Positions 52,225-62,376 of a DNA stretch of 64,000 nucleotides are shown here, piece by piece. Every line of letters begins with the position of its first letter. The first letter of the stretch is position 1. Source of the stretch: Varibaculum cambriense DSM 15806 (GTDB taxonomy: Bacteria > Actinomycetota > Actinomycetes > Actinomycetales > Actinomycetaceae); contig NZ_ATUF01000002.1 of NCBI RefSeq assembly GCF_000420065.1, forward strand, positions 868,001-932,000, given 5' to 3'. The notes beneath the pieces were generated by a model. It worked only from the letters and a program-made list of their open reading frames with translations, had not been told where the DNA came from and ran no database searches. The position numbers were made by a program, and so were the translations under genes.

Positions 52225-52973
52225 GCGAAGACGACAAGACGGTAGTCCTCCATTCCGATGTAGAGGACGGGCCTGTAGCAGTCGAGGTAACCGCTCCGCG
52301 CGGTTTTACGGGCGGATCAGATATGGGTACTCGCCACGGGCTGTTCGGGGTACATGATGATGGTGACACCACCGGTTTTACGCAGATGCAACAGCATCGG
52401 CAGATGCCGGGCGAAAGTGGACGTCCCTATGGCTCTTGGTTCGACGAAGTCGTGGATATCCTAGAAGAGCTAATTGAACAGTCTGACCTGGAAATATCGC
52501 AGGTAATCGAGCGGGTAGTGGTCGATAATGATGAACTAACTATTTTCATTGCTCGTGAGCACCTGCCCCAGGTGGCCAGGTGGCTCCGCGATGATCAAGA
52601 TCTACGTTTTGAGATCTGCTTCGGGGTCAACGGCGTGCATTACCCGCATGACACCGGAAAAGAGCTGCACGCTGCCTACATGCTTTATTCAGCAACCCAC
52701 AACCGCCAGTTGCGCTTAGAAGTTACCTGCCCGGAATCTGATCCTCGGATTCCCTCGCTGGTAGCTACCTATCCGGGAAATGACTGGTGGGAGCGGGAAA
52801 CCTGGGATTTGATGGGCATTATCTTTACCGGTCATCCCGGTCTGACCAGAACTGCTTTACCCGACGACTGGGTGGGACACCCGCAGCGGAAAGACTATCC
52901 GCTAGGCGGTATTCCGGTGCAATTTAAGGGCGCGACAGTCCCGCCCGCCGATTCGCGGAGGTCATACAGCTAA
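52221..52973 (+). CDS. nuoC: NADH-quinone oxidoreductase subunit C (30 kDa)
   Basis: 250 residues. Peripheral-arm subunit without cofactor. An ~70-residue N-terminal extension is followed by the core: [49 protein letters not shown] with the family signature ERExxDxxGI, and [18 protein letters not shown] 52221 overlaps the nuoB stop; nuoD follows directly. Separate from nuoD, not fused as in E. coli. Confidence 0.97.
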   Translation: MSEDDKTVVLHSDVEDGPVAVEVTAPRGFTGGSDMGTRHGLFGVHDDGDTTGFTQMQQHRQMPGESGRPYGSWFDEVVDILEELIEQSDLEISQVIERVVVDNDELTIFIAREHLPQVARWLRDDQDLRFEICFGVNGVHYPHDTGKELHAAYMLYSATHNRQLRLEVTCPESDPRIPSLVATYPGNDWWERETWDLMGIIFTGHPGLTRTALPDDWVGHPQRKDYPLGGIPVQFKGATVPPADSRRSYS

Positions 52974-54344
52974 ATGAAATACACTGACGAAAACAACAGT
53001 CCGCTGCTTAGAGCTGCCGGGCCCGCCCTCGACAGTCTAATTACCGAGGACACTCCGCAATATGATTTGCATGGCGGAGACTGGGAAGAAATGGCTTCCG
53101 AAGTCGAAAAACTCGCCAATGAGCGAATCGTGATGAATATCGGGCCGGTTCACCCCTCTACGCACGGGGTGTTGCGCCTGATTGCGGAACTCGATGGGGA
53201 ATATGTTCGCGACGTGCGGGTGGGTACCGGTTATTTGCATACCGGTATCGAAAAGAACATGGAATACCGTACCTGGACGCAGGGCGTTACCTACTGTACC
53301 CGAATGGACTATGTAGCTCCCTTCTTCCAAGAGGTCGCCTACTGCCTAGCAGTAGAAAAAGTGCTAAAGAAAACCGCGGAAATTCCGGAGCGGGCAAATC
53401 TAATCCGCATCCTAATGATGGAGCTCAACCGGATTGCCTCGCATATAGTGGCTATCGCTACCGGCGGTAACGAGCTGGGCGCCACTACCATGATGACCAT
53501 CGGGTTTAGGGGTCGTGAAGAAATCCTGCGGATTTTCGAACAGATTACCGGTTTGCGTATGAATCACGCCTACATTCGTCCCGGTGGGGTGGCGCAGGAT
53601 TTGCCCCCGGGGTGCACCGAGTATATTCGGGATCTGCTTCCTAAGACCCGCCGGGATATTAACGAGCTGCAGGATCTCACCTTGCAGAACCCGATCTTTA
53701 AGGCACGTTTTTGCGATGCGGCAGTCATGCCCATGTCCGCCATTATGGCAATGTCGCTAACCGGTCCCTCGGTTCGCGCTGGCGGCTACCCCTTGGATAT
53801 GCGCAAGATGCAGCCCTACTGTGGATATGAAAACTTCGAGTTCGACGTTCCCGTGGCCGACCAATCCGATGCCTACAACCGGACCGTGGTGCGCTTCGAC
53901 GAATGCTACGAATCCCTCAAGATCATCTACCAGGTGCTAGAGCGCCTAGATGAAACTGAGGGGGAACCGGTGATGATTTCTGATCCGCAAATCAAGTGGC
54001 CGGCACAGCTGAGCGTAGGTACCGATGGTCAAGGTAACTCTCCGGAACACATCAAAGAGATCATGGGGAACTCCATGGAGTCTTTGATTCAGCATTTCAA
54101 GTTGGTAACCGAGGGCTTTAGGGCACCGGTTGGCCAGGCCACCCAGCTGGTGGAACACGCTAAAGGCGTGATGGGAGTACATGTGGTATCCGATGGGGGC
54201 ACGCGGCCTTACCGGGCGCACTTCCGTGACCCCAGCTTTGCTAACCTGCAGTCCTTGTCCCTAATGGCTCAGGGCGGTACGATCTCTGATTTGATCGTGG
54301 CGCTGGCCAGTGTGGATCCCGTCCTGGGAGGTGTCGATCGCTAA
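52974..54344 (+). CDS. nuoD: NADH-quinone oxidoreductase subunit D (49 kDa)
   Basis: 456 residues. Forms the quinone pocket with NuoB. Signature [48 protein letters not shown]-like turn, and the final DPVLGGVDR. The quinone-binding His of the HPSTHG loop is present. ATG starts right after the nuoC stop; its last base overlaps nuoE. Confidence 0.99.
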   Translation: MKYTDENNSPLLRAAGPALDSLITEDTPQYDLHGGDWEEMASEVEKLANERIVMNIGPVHPSTHGVLRLIAELDGEYVRDVRVGTGYLHTGIEKNMEYRTWTQGVTYCTRMDYVAPFFQEVAYCLAVEKVLKKTAEIPERANLIRILMMELNRIASHIVAIATGGNELGATTMMTIGFRGREEILRIFEQITGLRMNHAYIRPGGVAQDLPPGCTEYIRDLLPKTRRDINELQDLTLQNPIFKARFCDAAVMPMSAIMAMSLTGPSVRAGGYPLDMRKMQPYCGYENFEFDVPVADQSDAYNRTVVRFDECYESLKIIYQVLERLDETEGEPVMISDPQIKWPAQLSVGTDGQGNSPEHIKEIMGNSMESLIQHFKLVTEGFRAPVGQATQLVEHAKGVMGVHVVSDGGTRPYRAHFRDPSFANLQSLSLMAQGGTISDLIVALASVDPVLGGVDR

Positions 54345-55138
54345 TGAGTTTTTACGATTTCGAGGTCGAGCAAAAGTTCCGCGCCGAAGCCGCGGAAATC
54401 ATCGCTCGCTACCCTGAGGGTCACGAACGCAGCGCGATGATTCCGCTGCTGCACCTGGTGCAGAGCATCGACGGATATGTAACTGCCAACGGGATTGGAC
54501 TAATCGCCGATATTCTTAACTGCCAGCGCGCGGAAGTGAGCGCAGTGGCCACCTTCTACACTCAGTTCAAACGCCACCCTAACGGCGAATACACCGTGGG
54601 GGTTTGTACTAACGCCCTCTGTGCCGTCCTCGGCGGGGATAACATCATGGAAACTCTAGAAAAAGAACTAGAGGTCGGAAATGATGAGACCACCGCTGAC
54701 GGCAAGATCACCCTGGAAGCGTTGGAATGTAACGCTGGCTGCGACTATGCGCCGGTAGTCATGGTTGACTGGGAGTTCTTCGATAATCAGACTCCCGAAT
54801 CTGCCCTGCAGCTGGTGCGCGATATCAAGGCTGGAAAACCGGTACATCCTACGCGGGGATCCGAGGTGGCTCCTACCTTTAAAGAAGCCAGCCGGATTTT
54901 GGCCGGATTCCCCAATCCAGAGACTGCCAACCAGGGCGTAGCTGCCGGTCCCGCCAGCTTGTGGGGACTGCAAGTGGCCGAAGAAAAAGGCATGGAAGCT
55001 CCCGATCCCGAGCATTTCGAAAAATCTGAAGCTGCTCAGGCTGGGGAAACAGCTTCGGGCGGTGCTGCTAATCAAGCCGGAAAAGATCCGGTCGGCAATG
55101 AGCATTCCTCTGCTCAACACAAGGAGGCGGACAAGTGA
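54344..55138 (+). CDS. nuoE: NADH-quinone oxidoreductase subunit E (24 kDa)
   Basis: 264 residues. Thioredoxin-like subunit with [2Fe-2S] N1a: Cys pairs VCTNALC and LECNAGC. The core ends near residue 170. The remaining ~90 residues are a Gly/Ala/Glu-rich low-complexity tail (AQAGETASGGAANQAGKD), longer than in most homologues but similar tails occur in actinobacteria. Overlaps nuoD by 1 nt and nuoF by 4. Confidence 0.97.
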   Translation: MSFYDFEVEQKFRAEAAEIIARYPEGHERSAMIPLLHLVQSIDGYVTANGIGLIADILNCQRAEVSAVATFYTQFKRHPNGEYTVGVCTNALCAVLGGDNIMETLEKELEVGNDETTADGKITLEALECNAGCDYAPVVMVDWEFFDNQTPESALQLVRDIKAGKPVHPTRGSEVAPTFKEASRILAGFPNPETANQGVAAGPASLWGLQVAEEKGMEAPDPEHFEKSEAAQAGETASGGAANQAGKDPVGNEHSSAQHKEADK

Positions 55139-56448
55139 GCGAAAACGGAAAGTCTGAGATCCGCCGGGTTCCGCTAACCCCGATTATCACTAAACAGTAT
55201 CGGGAACCAGAGAGCTGGACGCTTAAGGCCTACCAGAAAACTGGTGGTTACGCCGGCCTAGAAAAAGCCAAGCAAATGGAGCCGGCGCAGATTCTAGATG
55301 CGGTTAAGCAAGCAGGAGTGCGCGGGCGCGGTGGTGCCGGTTTCGGTACCGGTCTGAAATGGTCGTTCCTGCCGCCCGATGACGGCGGTCCGCGTTACCT
55401 GACCGTAAACTGTGACGAATCCGAGCCGGGGACCTGCAAAGATATCCCGATGATTCTGGCTAACCCGCATGCGGTAATCGAAGGGGTGGCGATCACCTGT
55501 TTGGCTATCGGTTGCGATCACGCTTTTATCTATATCCGTGGTGAAGTCGTTCACGCCTATAACCGCCTGTTAGTAGCCATTAAAGAGGCCGAAGATGCCG
55601 GGCTGCTGGGAGATCTGAAGTTGATTGCCCACGCCGGTGCCGGTGCCTATATCTGCGGGGAAGAAACCGCACTGCTGGATTCCTTAGAGGGCAAGCGGGG
55701 TCACCCCCGTCTGAAGCCGCCCTTCCCGGCAGTCAAGGGGCTCTATGCGCGGCCTACGGTAATCAATAACGCCGAAACCATTGCTCAAGTATCTACGGTG
55801 TTTCGTAATTCGGTGGAATGGTACGCCTCGATGGGGCAAGATAAATCCCTCGGTTACGGCATGTTTAACCTGTCTGGTCACGTTAAACACCCGGGTCTAT
55901 ATGAGGCACCATTTGGGATTACCATGCGGGAACTGCTGGAGTACTCCGGTGGGATTCGTGAGGGGCACACCTTAAAGTTCTACACTCCCGGTGGCTCTTC
56001 GACTCCGCTATTTACCGCCGATGACCTGGATGTCCCCTTAACTTACGAGGACGTAGCATCCGCCGGTTCTATGTTGGCGACCCGTGCCCTGCAGGTATTT
56101 GATGACACCACTTCCGTAGTGCGAGTCATTAGTCGCTGGACCGACTTCTACCAGCATGAATCCTGCGGTAAGTGCACCCCCTGCCGCGAGGGAACCTATT
56201 GGATGAAGCAAATAATGCACCGCTTAGAGGCCGGTAAAGGTCAAGAGGGCGATGTAGATCTGCTTTACGACATTGCCGGCAATATCGCCGGACGCAGCTT
56301 CTGCGCCCTCGGTGATGCGGCGGCGACCCCGGTGCGCAGCGGAATTGACAAGTTCCGCGAAGAGTTCGAGGCCGGATATACGACTCCCTGGTGGGAGGCC
56401 TTCCCGCCCGCCGCCTCGGAGGTTTTTAATAAAGGAGGCGCCCTGTGA
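55135..56448 (+). CDS. nuoF: NADH-quinone oxidoreductase subunit F (51 kDa, FMN)
   Basis: 437 residues. NADH oxidation site. FMN/NADH loop GRGGAGFGTGLKW, NCDESEPGTCKD, GAGAYICGEETALLDSLEG, and the N3 [4Fe-4S] ligands in ESCGKCTPCREG plus the later Cys in RSFCALGD. Opens with VPLTPIITKQYREPESWTL as in actinobacterial NuoF. GTG start overlaps nuoE. Confidence 0.99.
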   Translation: MSENGKSEIRRVPLTPIITKQYREPESWTLKAYQKTGGYAGLEKAKQMEPAQILDAVKQAGVRGRGGAGFGTGLKWSFLPPDDGGPRYLTVNCDESEPGTCKDIPMILANPHAVIEGVAITCLAIGCDHAFIYIRGEVVHAYNRLLVAIKEAEDAGLLGDLKLIAHAGAGAYICGEETALLDSLEGKRGHPRLKPPFPAVKGLYARPTVINNAETIAQVSTVFRNSVEWYASMGQDKSLGYGMFNLSGHVKHPGLYEAPFGITMRELLEYSGGIREGHTLKFYTPGGSSTPLFTADDLDVPLTYEDVASAGSMLATRALQVFDDTTSVVRVISRWTDFYQHESCGKCTPCREGTYWMKQIMHRLEAGKGQEGDVDLLYDIAGNIAGRSFCALGDAAATPVRSGIDKFREEFEAGYTTPWWEAFPPAASEVFNKGGAL

Positions 56449-59048
56449 GTGAGCAAGTCCAAATCAATATTGACGGCCAGGACATTGCGGTCGCGAAAGG
56501 TACGCTGCTAATCAGGGCGGCTGAAAAACTAGGAATTCATATTCCGCGCTTTTGCGATCACCCGCTGCTAGATCCGGCAGGAGCCTGCCGGCAATGCCTG
56601 GTAGAGGTAGCGATGCCGGGGCGTGACGGCGTGGTTCGTCCCATGCCCAAGCCCCAGCCGGCCTGCACTATGACCGCGATGGCCGGGATGGAAATAAAAA
56701 CTGCCGCCACTTCGGAAGTAGCAGAGAAAGCTCAACATGGGATTACCGAATTCCTGTTGATTAACCACCCCTTGGATTGCCCGATTTGCGATAAGGGTGG
56801 GGAATGCCCGCTGCAGAATCAAGCTATGTCGCATGGTACTTTGCATACCCGCTTTAGTGATGAAAAGCGGCTGTGGCCCAAACCGGTAGAGCTAACCAGC
56901 CAGATTTTGATTGACCGGGAGCGCTGCGTGCTGTGTCAGCGGTGTGTACGATTCGCTAACCAGATTGCGGGCGACTCTTTCATCGCCTTGCAAGGACGCG
57001 GTGGCGGTTCCTCTCCGCGTGACGACCATGATTTCATGGGCGAGAACGTAGGTGCGTTCGACCAGGAGATCTTGGGGATTTCCGATTCGGACGGCTCGCG
57101 GCCGACCCTGCGTCTCGACCCCGAGGCTGCGGCGCTTTCGGATTCGCACGGCAAACCGGCTCCGCTTTCTTCCCCGGCAGCCATCGGCGCGGGAGCAGAT
57201 GAGAAAGACCAGGCCGGTCGCCTCTTTAGCTCTTACTTCTCGGGCAACATTATTCAGATCTGCCCGGTAGGGGCACTGACCTCTAAGCGTTATCGGTTCC
57301 GGGCACGCCCCTTCGATTTGGTTTCGACCCGGGGAGTTACCGAACAGGATGCTTCTGGTTCTGCTTTGCGTACCGATATTCGTCGCGGGGTAGTTACCCG
57401 GCGGATGGCGCAACAAGATCTGGAGGTAAACGAAGAATGGATCACCGATAAGGATCGCTTCGGTTACCAGTGGCAGTTCCAGCCTTCCCGGATTAAAACT
57501 CCGCTGGTACGCGAGGACGGAAAACTGGTTCCTACCTCCTGGTCGGATGCCTTTGACCGCGCCGCGAAAGGACTGGCAGCCGCGGGGAAAGGAAAAGTTG
57601 GTTTCCTACCTGGTGGCAGGCTAACTTTCGAGGACGCCTACACCTGGTCTAAGTTTGCTCGCGTTGTCTGCGGAACTAATGATATTGATCAGCGGACCCG
57701 CGCGGCCGGCCGAGAAGAAGAAACTTTCTTAGGCGCCTATTTCGCGGGTGCGGGCATGCCAGTAACCTACTCTGACCTGGAAAAAGCCGGTCAAGTGCTT
57801 TTAGTTGGTTTCGAGCCCGAGGACGAATGCGGTGCCGTATTCCTGCGGCTACGTAAAGGGGCACGCTCCGGAAGCGTAAAGGTGGCCACGGTGGCTCCCT
57901 TCGCCTCTCCCTCCTCGGTGAAAACTGCCGCCACAGTGCTGTTTGCAGCTCCGGGAACCGAGCCGGAAGTAGTAGCCAATGTAAAAGCGGAGGCCGAAGG
58001 AGACTTCGGGACTGTTTTTGCCGGCCTTAAAGGCGAAGGCGCAGTAATCGTAGTTGGCGAACGTGCCGGTACCGTGCCCGGACTGCTCAGTGCAGTTAAT
58101 GATTTGGCAGCTCGCAGTGGAGCCCGGCTAGCTTGGATTCCGCGCCGCAGCGGTGAACGCGGGGGAGTGGAAGCCGGCGCATTGCCTGGCCTCTTGCCCT
58201 TCGGACGCGATGCCAGGGACGCGGAAGCCCGCAGTGATCTAGCGGCCGCTTGGCAGGCTCAACTGCCAGATACGCTAGGACGTGACACGCAGAAGATTCT
58301 GGAGGGCGCCTGCTCTGGGGAACTGTCTGCCCTGGTGCTCGGCGGTTTAGACCTTCGTGACTTGCCAGATCAAGAGTTAGCGCAAAAAGCCCTGGGTGCG
58401 GCCTCCTTCGTAATCTCCCTGGAGGTCAATCTGACGCCGGCCGCCCAGGCAGCTGACGTAGTCTTCCCGGTAGCACCGGTTTCGGAGAAACCCGGCACCT
58501 TTATTAACTGGGAAGGCCGGCTGCGTCCCTTCGGACAAGCTTTGGTTTCCCAAGATATGCCGGACTGGGAAGTGCTGGGCAAACTAGCCCAAGTCATGGG
58601 AGTGGAGTTGGGGATTGATTCCCTCAAATCCCTCTATGCAGAAGCTAACGAGCTCTTGGACTGGGATGGCAAGCGGGTGGCATTTGAACCTACCGCTCCT
58701 GCCGAGTTGGTAACTCCTCCCAGTAAACAAGTGGTGCTCACCTGCCATAAGACTCAGATCGATGAGGGTCTTTTGCAGGTAGGAGCCACCGATATGCAAG
58801 CAGCCGGGCGCGCATCTTTTGCACGCATCAGCCCGGAAACTGCGCAAGAGTTTGGTATTAGTTCCGGTAGCGCTATCAAGTTGAAAACGGACAGCGGCCA
58901 AATCCAGCTGCCCGTAGTACTAACCAAAATGCCACAGCGTGTGGTGTGGGTACCCGAGTGCTCAGCCCGCTCTCATGTGCATGAATCTTTGGGCGTCACC
59001 AGTGGCGCCTTAGTCCAGTTAGAGCCCAATGCGGAGGTGCAGCAGTGA
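56445..59048 (+). CDS. nuoG: NADH-quinone oxidoreductase subunit G (75 kDa)
   Basis: 867 residues. Largest peripheral-arm subunit. [2Fe-2S] N1b: C37, C48, C51, C74. N4: H108, C112, C115, C121. N5: C161, C164, C167, C273. Between GDSFIALQGRG (~residue 185) and FSSYFSGNIIQICPVGAL (~261) lies an Asp/Ser/Pro-rich insertion roughly 60 residues longer than the usual short loop. The C-terminal molybdopterin-like domain is present but degenerate, as in all NuoG. GTG start overlaps nuoF by 4 nt. Confidence 0.98.
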   Translation: MSEQVQINIDGQDIAVAKGTLLIRAAEKLGIHIPRFCDHPLLDPAGACRQCLVEVAMPGRDGVVRPMPKPQPACTMTAMAGMEIKTAATSEVAEKAQHGITEFLLINHPLDCPICDKGGECPLQNQAMSHGTLHTRFSDEKRLWPKPVELTSQILIDRERCVLCQRCVRFANQIAGDSFIALQGRGGGSSPRDDHDFMGENVGAFDQEILGISDSDGSRPTLRLDPEAAALSDSHGKPAPLSSPAAIGAGADEKDQAGRLFSSYFSGNIIQICPVGALTSKRYRFRARPFDLVSTRGVTEQDASGSALRTDIRRGVVTRRMAQQDLEVNEEWITDKDRFGYQWQFQPSRIKTPLVREDGKLVPTSWSDAFDRAAKGLAAAGKGKVGFLPGGRLTFEDAYTWSKFARVVCGTNDIDQRTRAAGREEETFLGAYFAGAGMPVTYSDLEKAGQVLLVGFEPEDECGAVFLRLRKGARSGSVKVATVAPFASPSSVKTAATVLFAAPGTEPEVVANVKAEAEGDFGTVFAGLKGEGAVIVVGERAGTVPGLLSAVNDLAARSGARLAWIPRRSGERGGVEAGALPGLLPFGRDARDAEARSDLAAAWQAQLPDTLGRDTQKILEGACSGELSALVLGGLDLRDLPDQELAQKALGAASFVISLEVNLTPAAQAADVVFPVAPVSEKPGTFINWEGRLRPFGQALVSQDMPDWEVLGKLAQVMGVELGIDSLKSLYAEANELLDWDGKRVAFEPTAPAELVTPPSKQVVLTCHKTQIDEGLLQVGATDMQAAGRASFARISPETAQEFGISSGSAIKLKTDSGQIQLPVVLTKMPQRVVWVPECSARSHVHESLGVTSGALVQLEPNAEVQQ

Positions 59049-60394
59049 ATACCGCAATCCTGCTAAGCGCAAGTAGTACTGGTGCCGCTGATTTCAGTAA
59101 TGACACCTGGTGGATAACCCTAATCAAGGCAGTATTCATCGTGGCGTGGCTGATTATCAGTGTGATTATGGCCCTGTGGGTGGAAAGGCGCGGTCTGGGA
59201 CGGATTCAGACCCGACCGGGGCCGAATGTGCACGGTCCGTTAGGTCTTTTCCAGGCGCTTGCTGACGCCATCAAGCTACTAACTAAAGAAGACATCTTCA
59301 AACGGAATGTAGACAAGGTGCTTTATCTGCTGGCGCCGGTCATCACTGCCGCTTGTGCCTTCTGCATTTACGCGGTGATTCCTTTCGGACCGGATCTGCA
59401 TATTGGCAGTTTCTCCACCCCCTTGCAGCTGACCGACTCTAATGTGGCGGTGCTTTATATGCTCGCCATTGCGGGATTAGGAGTTTACGGCATTATCCTC
59501 GGCGGCTGGGCATCCAATGGTCACCTGCCGCTTTATGGTGCGACCCGCTCCGCCGCGCAGGTAATCAGCTACGAACTGGCAATGGGAATGTCCCTGGTAT
59601 CAGTGTTCGTAGTTTCTGGTTCGATGAAAACCTCGGAGATCGTGGCCGCGCAGACCCCTATGTGGTGGTGCGTCGCCCTCTTCCCGGCCTTCGTAATCTA
59701 CGTGATTTCGATGATGGGAGAAGTCAACCGTTTGCCTTTCGACTTGCCCGAATGTGAGGGCGAGATCGTGGCCGGACATATGACTGAGTATTCTTCGATG
59801 AAGTTCGCTTGGTTCTACCTGGCGGAATACATCAACATGTTTAACGTATCGGGGATTTGCGTGACCCTGTTCCTGGGTGGTTGGCGTTTCCCCGGTGGGG
59901 AAGCCATTCTGGGAGGCGCACTCAATAGCGGGCTGTGGCCCTTCCTGTGGTTCGGAATCAAAGTATGGGCGGTCATGTGGTTCATGATTTGGGTACGCGG
60001 TACTTTGCTGCGGGTTCGCTACGATCAGCTAATGATGCTTGGTTGGAAGATCTTGCTGCCGGTATCGATCGCCTGGATGGTAGTGGTGGTCGTGATGCGG
60101 GTAGTTAGCGTCTACGGAATCGGCAGCATTTCGCAAAGAATGATGGCGATTGCGGCGGTCTTCGTAGTTGCCCTCATCATTATTTGGATAACTGGGGGCA
60201 AGGCCGATCGCAAAGCCCTGGAAAAGCAAGCACAAAAGGATGCCGCTGCCAGCGAGCCTTTTGACGCATTCAAAGGCGGATACCCGGTGCCACCCATGCC
60301 GGGGCAAGTACTACCTCCCAGTCCGCGCTCCTTGGTGCGGGCGAGTGCCGGGGAAGATCACCTGGTAGCCAAAGAAGGGGAATCAAATGAGTAA
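59045..60394 (+). CDS. nuoH: NADH-quinone oxidoreductase subunit H (ND1)
   Basis: 449 residues, eight or nine TMs. Contacts the peripheral arm and the quinone channel. Signatures: [52 protein letters not shown] (conserved acidic loop). The C-terminal ~70 residues are a hydrophilic Pro-rich tail common in actinobacterial NuoH. GTG 59045 overlaps nuoG by 4 nt; its end overlaps nuoI by 8 nt. Confidence 0.98.
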   Translation: MNTAILLSASSTGAADFSNDTWWITLIKAVFIVAWLIISVIMALWVERRGLGRIQTRPGPNVHGPLGLFQALADAIKLLTKEDIFKRNVDKVLYLLAPVITAACAFCIYAVIPFGPDLHIGSFSTPLQLTDSNVAVLYMLAIAGLGVYGIILGGWASNGHLPLYGATRSAAQVISYELAMGMSLVSVFVVSGSMKTSEIVAAQTPMWWCVALFPAFVIYVISMMGEVNRLPFDLPECEGEIVAGHMTEYSSMKFAWFYLAEYINMFNVSGICVTLFLGGWRFPGGEAILGGALNSGLWPFLWFGIKVWAVMWFMIWVRGTLLRVRYDQLMMLGWKILLPVSIAWMVVVVVMRVVSVYGIGSISQRMMAIAAVFVVALIIIWITGGKADRKALEKQAQKDAAASEPFDAFKGGYPVPPMPGQVLPPSPRSLVRASAGEDHLVAKEGESNE

Positions 60395-61040
60395 ACGCAA
60401 TCCCACCAGGGAAGATATGAGCTTCGAGCCCGATGAAAAGGGTGCATTAGGCGAGTTTTTCGCTCCCGTAGCCGGATTCGGGGTAACCTTTCGCTCCTTC
60501 TTCCGTCCCACGGTAACTGAGCAATACCCCTATGAGGCTCCGCATGTGCAGCCGCGTTTTCACGGTCGCCACCAGCTGAATCACTATCCCGATGGTTTGG
60601 AAAAATGTATCGGATGTGAGCTGTGTGCCTGGGCGTGCCCCGCGGATGCTATCTATGTAGAGGCCGCCGCCAATACTCCCGAGGCACAGTATTCGCCCGG
60701 GGAGCGTTACGGCAGGGTTTACCAAATCAACTATCTGCGTTGTATTTTCTGCGGAATGTGTATTGAAGCCTGTCCTACTAGAGCTCTTACCATGAGCAAT
60801 GATTTTGAGATGGCCGATTATCACCGCGAAACTATGATCTACGAAAAAGATCAGATCCTCGCTCCTCTTGAGGACGGGATGCTTTCGGCTCCGCACCCCA
60901 TGGTGGACGGAACCACCGATGGTGATTATTACCGAGGAAAGGTGACCGGTGTGACCCAGGCGCAACGTGATTGGGTCACCGAGCACCGTCCAGAAGATCC
61001 GACTCTTAAACAGTCGGGGGTTAAGGAGGTTCAGCAATGA
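60387..61040 (+). CDS. nuoI: NADH-quinone oxidoreductase subunit I (8Fe-8S ferredoxin)
   Basis: 217 residues. Two [4Fe-4S] clusters N6a/N6b: [12 protein letters not shown] and [12 protein letters not shown]. They pass electrons to NuoB. The core is flanked by a short N-terminal membrane-associating segment and a ~45-residue C-terminal tail. ATG 60387 lies inside the nuoH end; overlaps nuoJ by 4 nt. Confidence 0.98.
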   Translation: MSKRNPTREDMSFEPDEKGALGEFFAPVAGFGVTFRSFFRPTVTEQYPYEAPHVQPRFHGRHQLNHYPDGLEKCIGCELCAWACPADAIYVEAAANTPEAQYSPGERYGRVYQINYLRCIFCGMCIEACPTRALTMSNDFEMADYHRETMIYEKDQILAPLEDGMLSAPHPMVDGTTDGDYYRGKVTGVTQAQRDWVTEHRPEDPTLKQSGVKEVQQ

Positions 61041-62062
61041 CATTGCTAGCCCAAGCCGCAGCTACAGATTTTAGTACGGGACAAACCGTATTCTTCTGGG
61101 TCACGGCAGTAATCATGGTGGCGCTAGCGCTCGGCGTACTGTTTTGCCGGACCGCAGTACACTCTGCGATCTGCATGGTAGGGGTAATGCTCTGCCTAGC
61201 GATGATGTATGTTTCGCAAGGAGCCTACTTTATCGGAGTAGTGCAGGTAGTGGTCTATACCGGCGCGGTCATGACCTTGATACTCTTCATCATTATGATG
61301 GTGGGGGTCGCTGCCTCGGATAACTACTTGCGTACCCGCCGTTTCCTCCGTTGGGGTGCGATTTGTGCGGGCGTATTCGGAGCGATTTTCGTGGCAGTTA
61401 TGCTGGTAAAGGCGTATCTACCGAAGTTTGGTCAGGTTCCGGATATGCCGACTGCCTCAGCCGAGGGCTCTACCGATTCCAACCCGGTAAAGATCGCGAT
61501 GAGCCTGTTTACCGAGCATATTTACACTATGGAAGTTATCGGCAGTCTGCTGATTATTGCGGTGGTCGCGGCGGTATCGCTAACTCACGGTGATCGTCTC
61601 CATAAGCTGTTTAAGCAGCCTGAGACGGCGCAAGCGCGGATGGAAGATTATGCCAAACGGGGCATTCATCCCGGTCAACAGCCGATCGCAGGTGTTTATC
61701 AAACTACTAACGCCACCGACACTCCTAACATTTCGGGAGAGGATCAACGTCCGATCGTCAACTCGGTTTCCCCGGCGCTGCGTGCTCGCAACGCTGACCG
61801 TTCCCTAGGTGAAGCAGCACCGCACTTGGTGGAGAAGATTCGCGCCGACCTCGGGGATAGGCCTTCGCAAGGAGTTCACTCTATAGCGGCCTCGCAAGCG
61901 GTCAATAAATCAGGAGCCTGGGGAATGTCGGGCGCCGATGCGCCTAGCGGTTTGAACGCCCCTGAGACCCGGGTGATCACCCCCAAGATCGAGGGAGCCC
62001 CTCCCAGTGATCCCTCGCCAGCATCCAACCTTGATGCCTCAGAAACGGAGGTCAGTGAATAA
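61037..62062 (+). CDS. nuoJ: NADH-quinone oxidoreductase subunit J (ND6)
   Basis: 341 residues. Five TM segments in the first ~185 residues, including [20 protein letters not shown] with the pi-bulge helix thought to gate proton transfer. The next ~155 residues are a hydrophilic tail (Pro/Ser/Asp-rich, e.g. [18 protein letters not shown]) with no recognised domain. Many actinobacterial NuoJ carry tails, but this one nearly doubles the protein. Overlaps nuoI by 4 nt, nuoK by 1. Confidence 0.96.
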   Translation: MTLLAQAAATDFSTGQTVFFWVTAVIMVALALGVLFCRTAVHSAICMVGVMLCLAMMYVSQGAYFIGVVQVVVYTGAVMTLILFIIMMVGVAASDNYLRTRRFLRWGAICAGVFGAIFVAVMLVKAYLPKFGQVPDMPTASAEGSTDSNPVKIAMSLFTEHIYTMEVIGSLLIIAVVAAVSLTHGDRLHKLFKQPETAQARMEDYAKRGIHPGQQPIAGVYQTTNATDTPNISGEDQRPIVNSVSPALRARNADRSLGEAAPHLVEKIRADLGDRPSQGVHSIAASQAVNKSGAWGMSGADAPSGLNAPETRVITPKIEGAPPSDPSPASNLDASETEVSE

Positions 62063-62361
62063 TGTCTTTGACTTCATATCTAGTATTGGCAGTCATTCTC
62101 TTCTTCATCGGCGCGGTAATCGTGTTGACCCGTCATTCGGCGGTAATAGCGCTGATGGGAGTGGAACTGATGCTGAACTCCTGTAACTTGATGCTGGTGA
62201 CTTTCTCGAATATGCATCAGAACATTGAAGGGCAAGTAATGGCCTTCTTCGTCATGGTGGTAGCCGCCGCAGAAGTGGTGGTAGGCCTGGCGATCATCGT
62301 CTCGATCTTCAGAACGCGTCGTTCGACTTCGGTCGATGAAGTGCGTTTGATGGGACGCTAG
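62062..62361 (+). CDS. nuoK: NADH-quinone oxidoreductase subunit K (ND4L)
   Basis: 99 residues, three TM segments. Proton-channel subunit with the conserved membrane Glu in [15 protein letters not shown] and the second Glu in [14 protein letters not shown]. Single-base overlap with nuoJ; nuoL starts 15 nt later. Confidence 0.98.
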   Translation: MSLTSYLVLAVILFFIGAVIVLTRHSAVIALMGVELMLNSCNLMLVTFSNMHQNIEGQVMAFFVMVVAAAEVVVGLAIIVSIFRTRRSTSVDEVRLMGR

Positions 62362-62376
62362 GGGGTATAGAAACTA

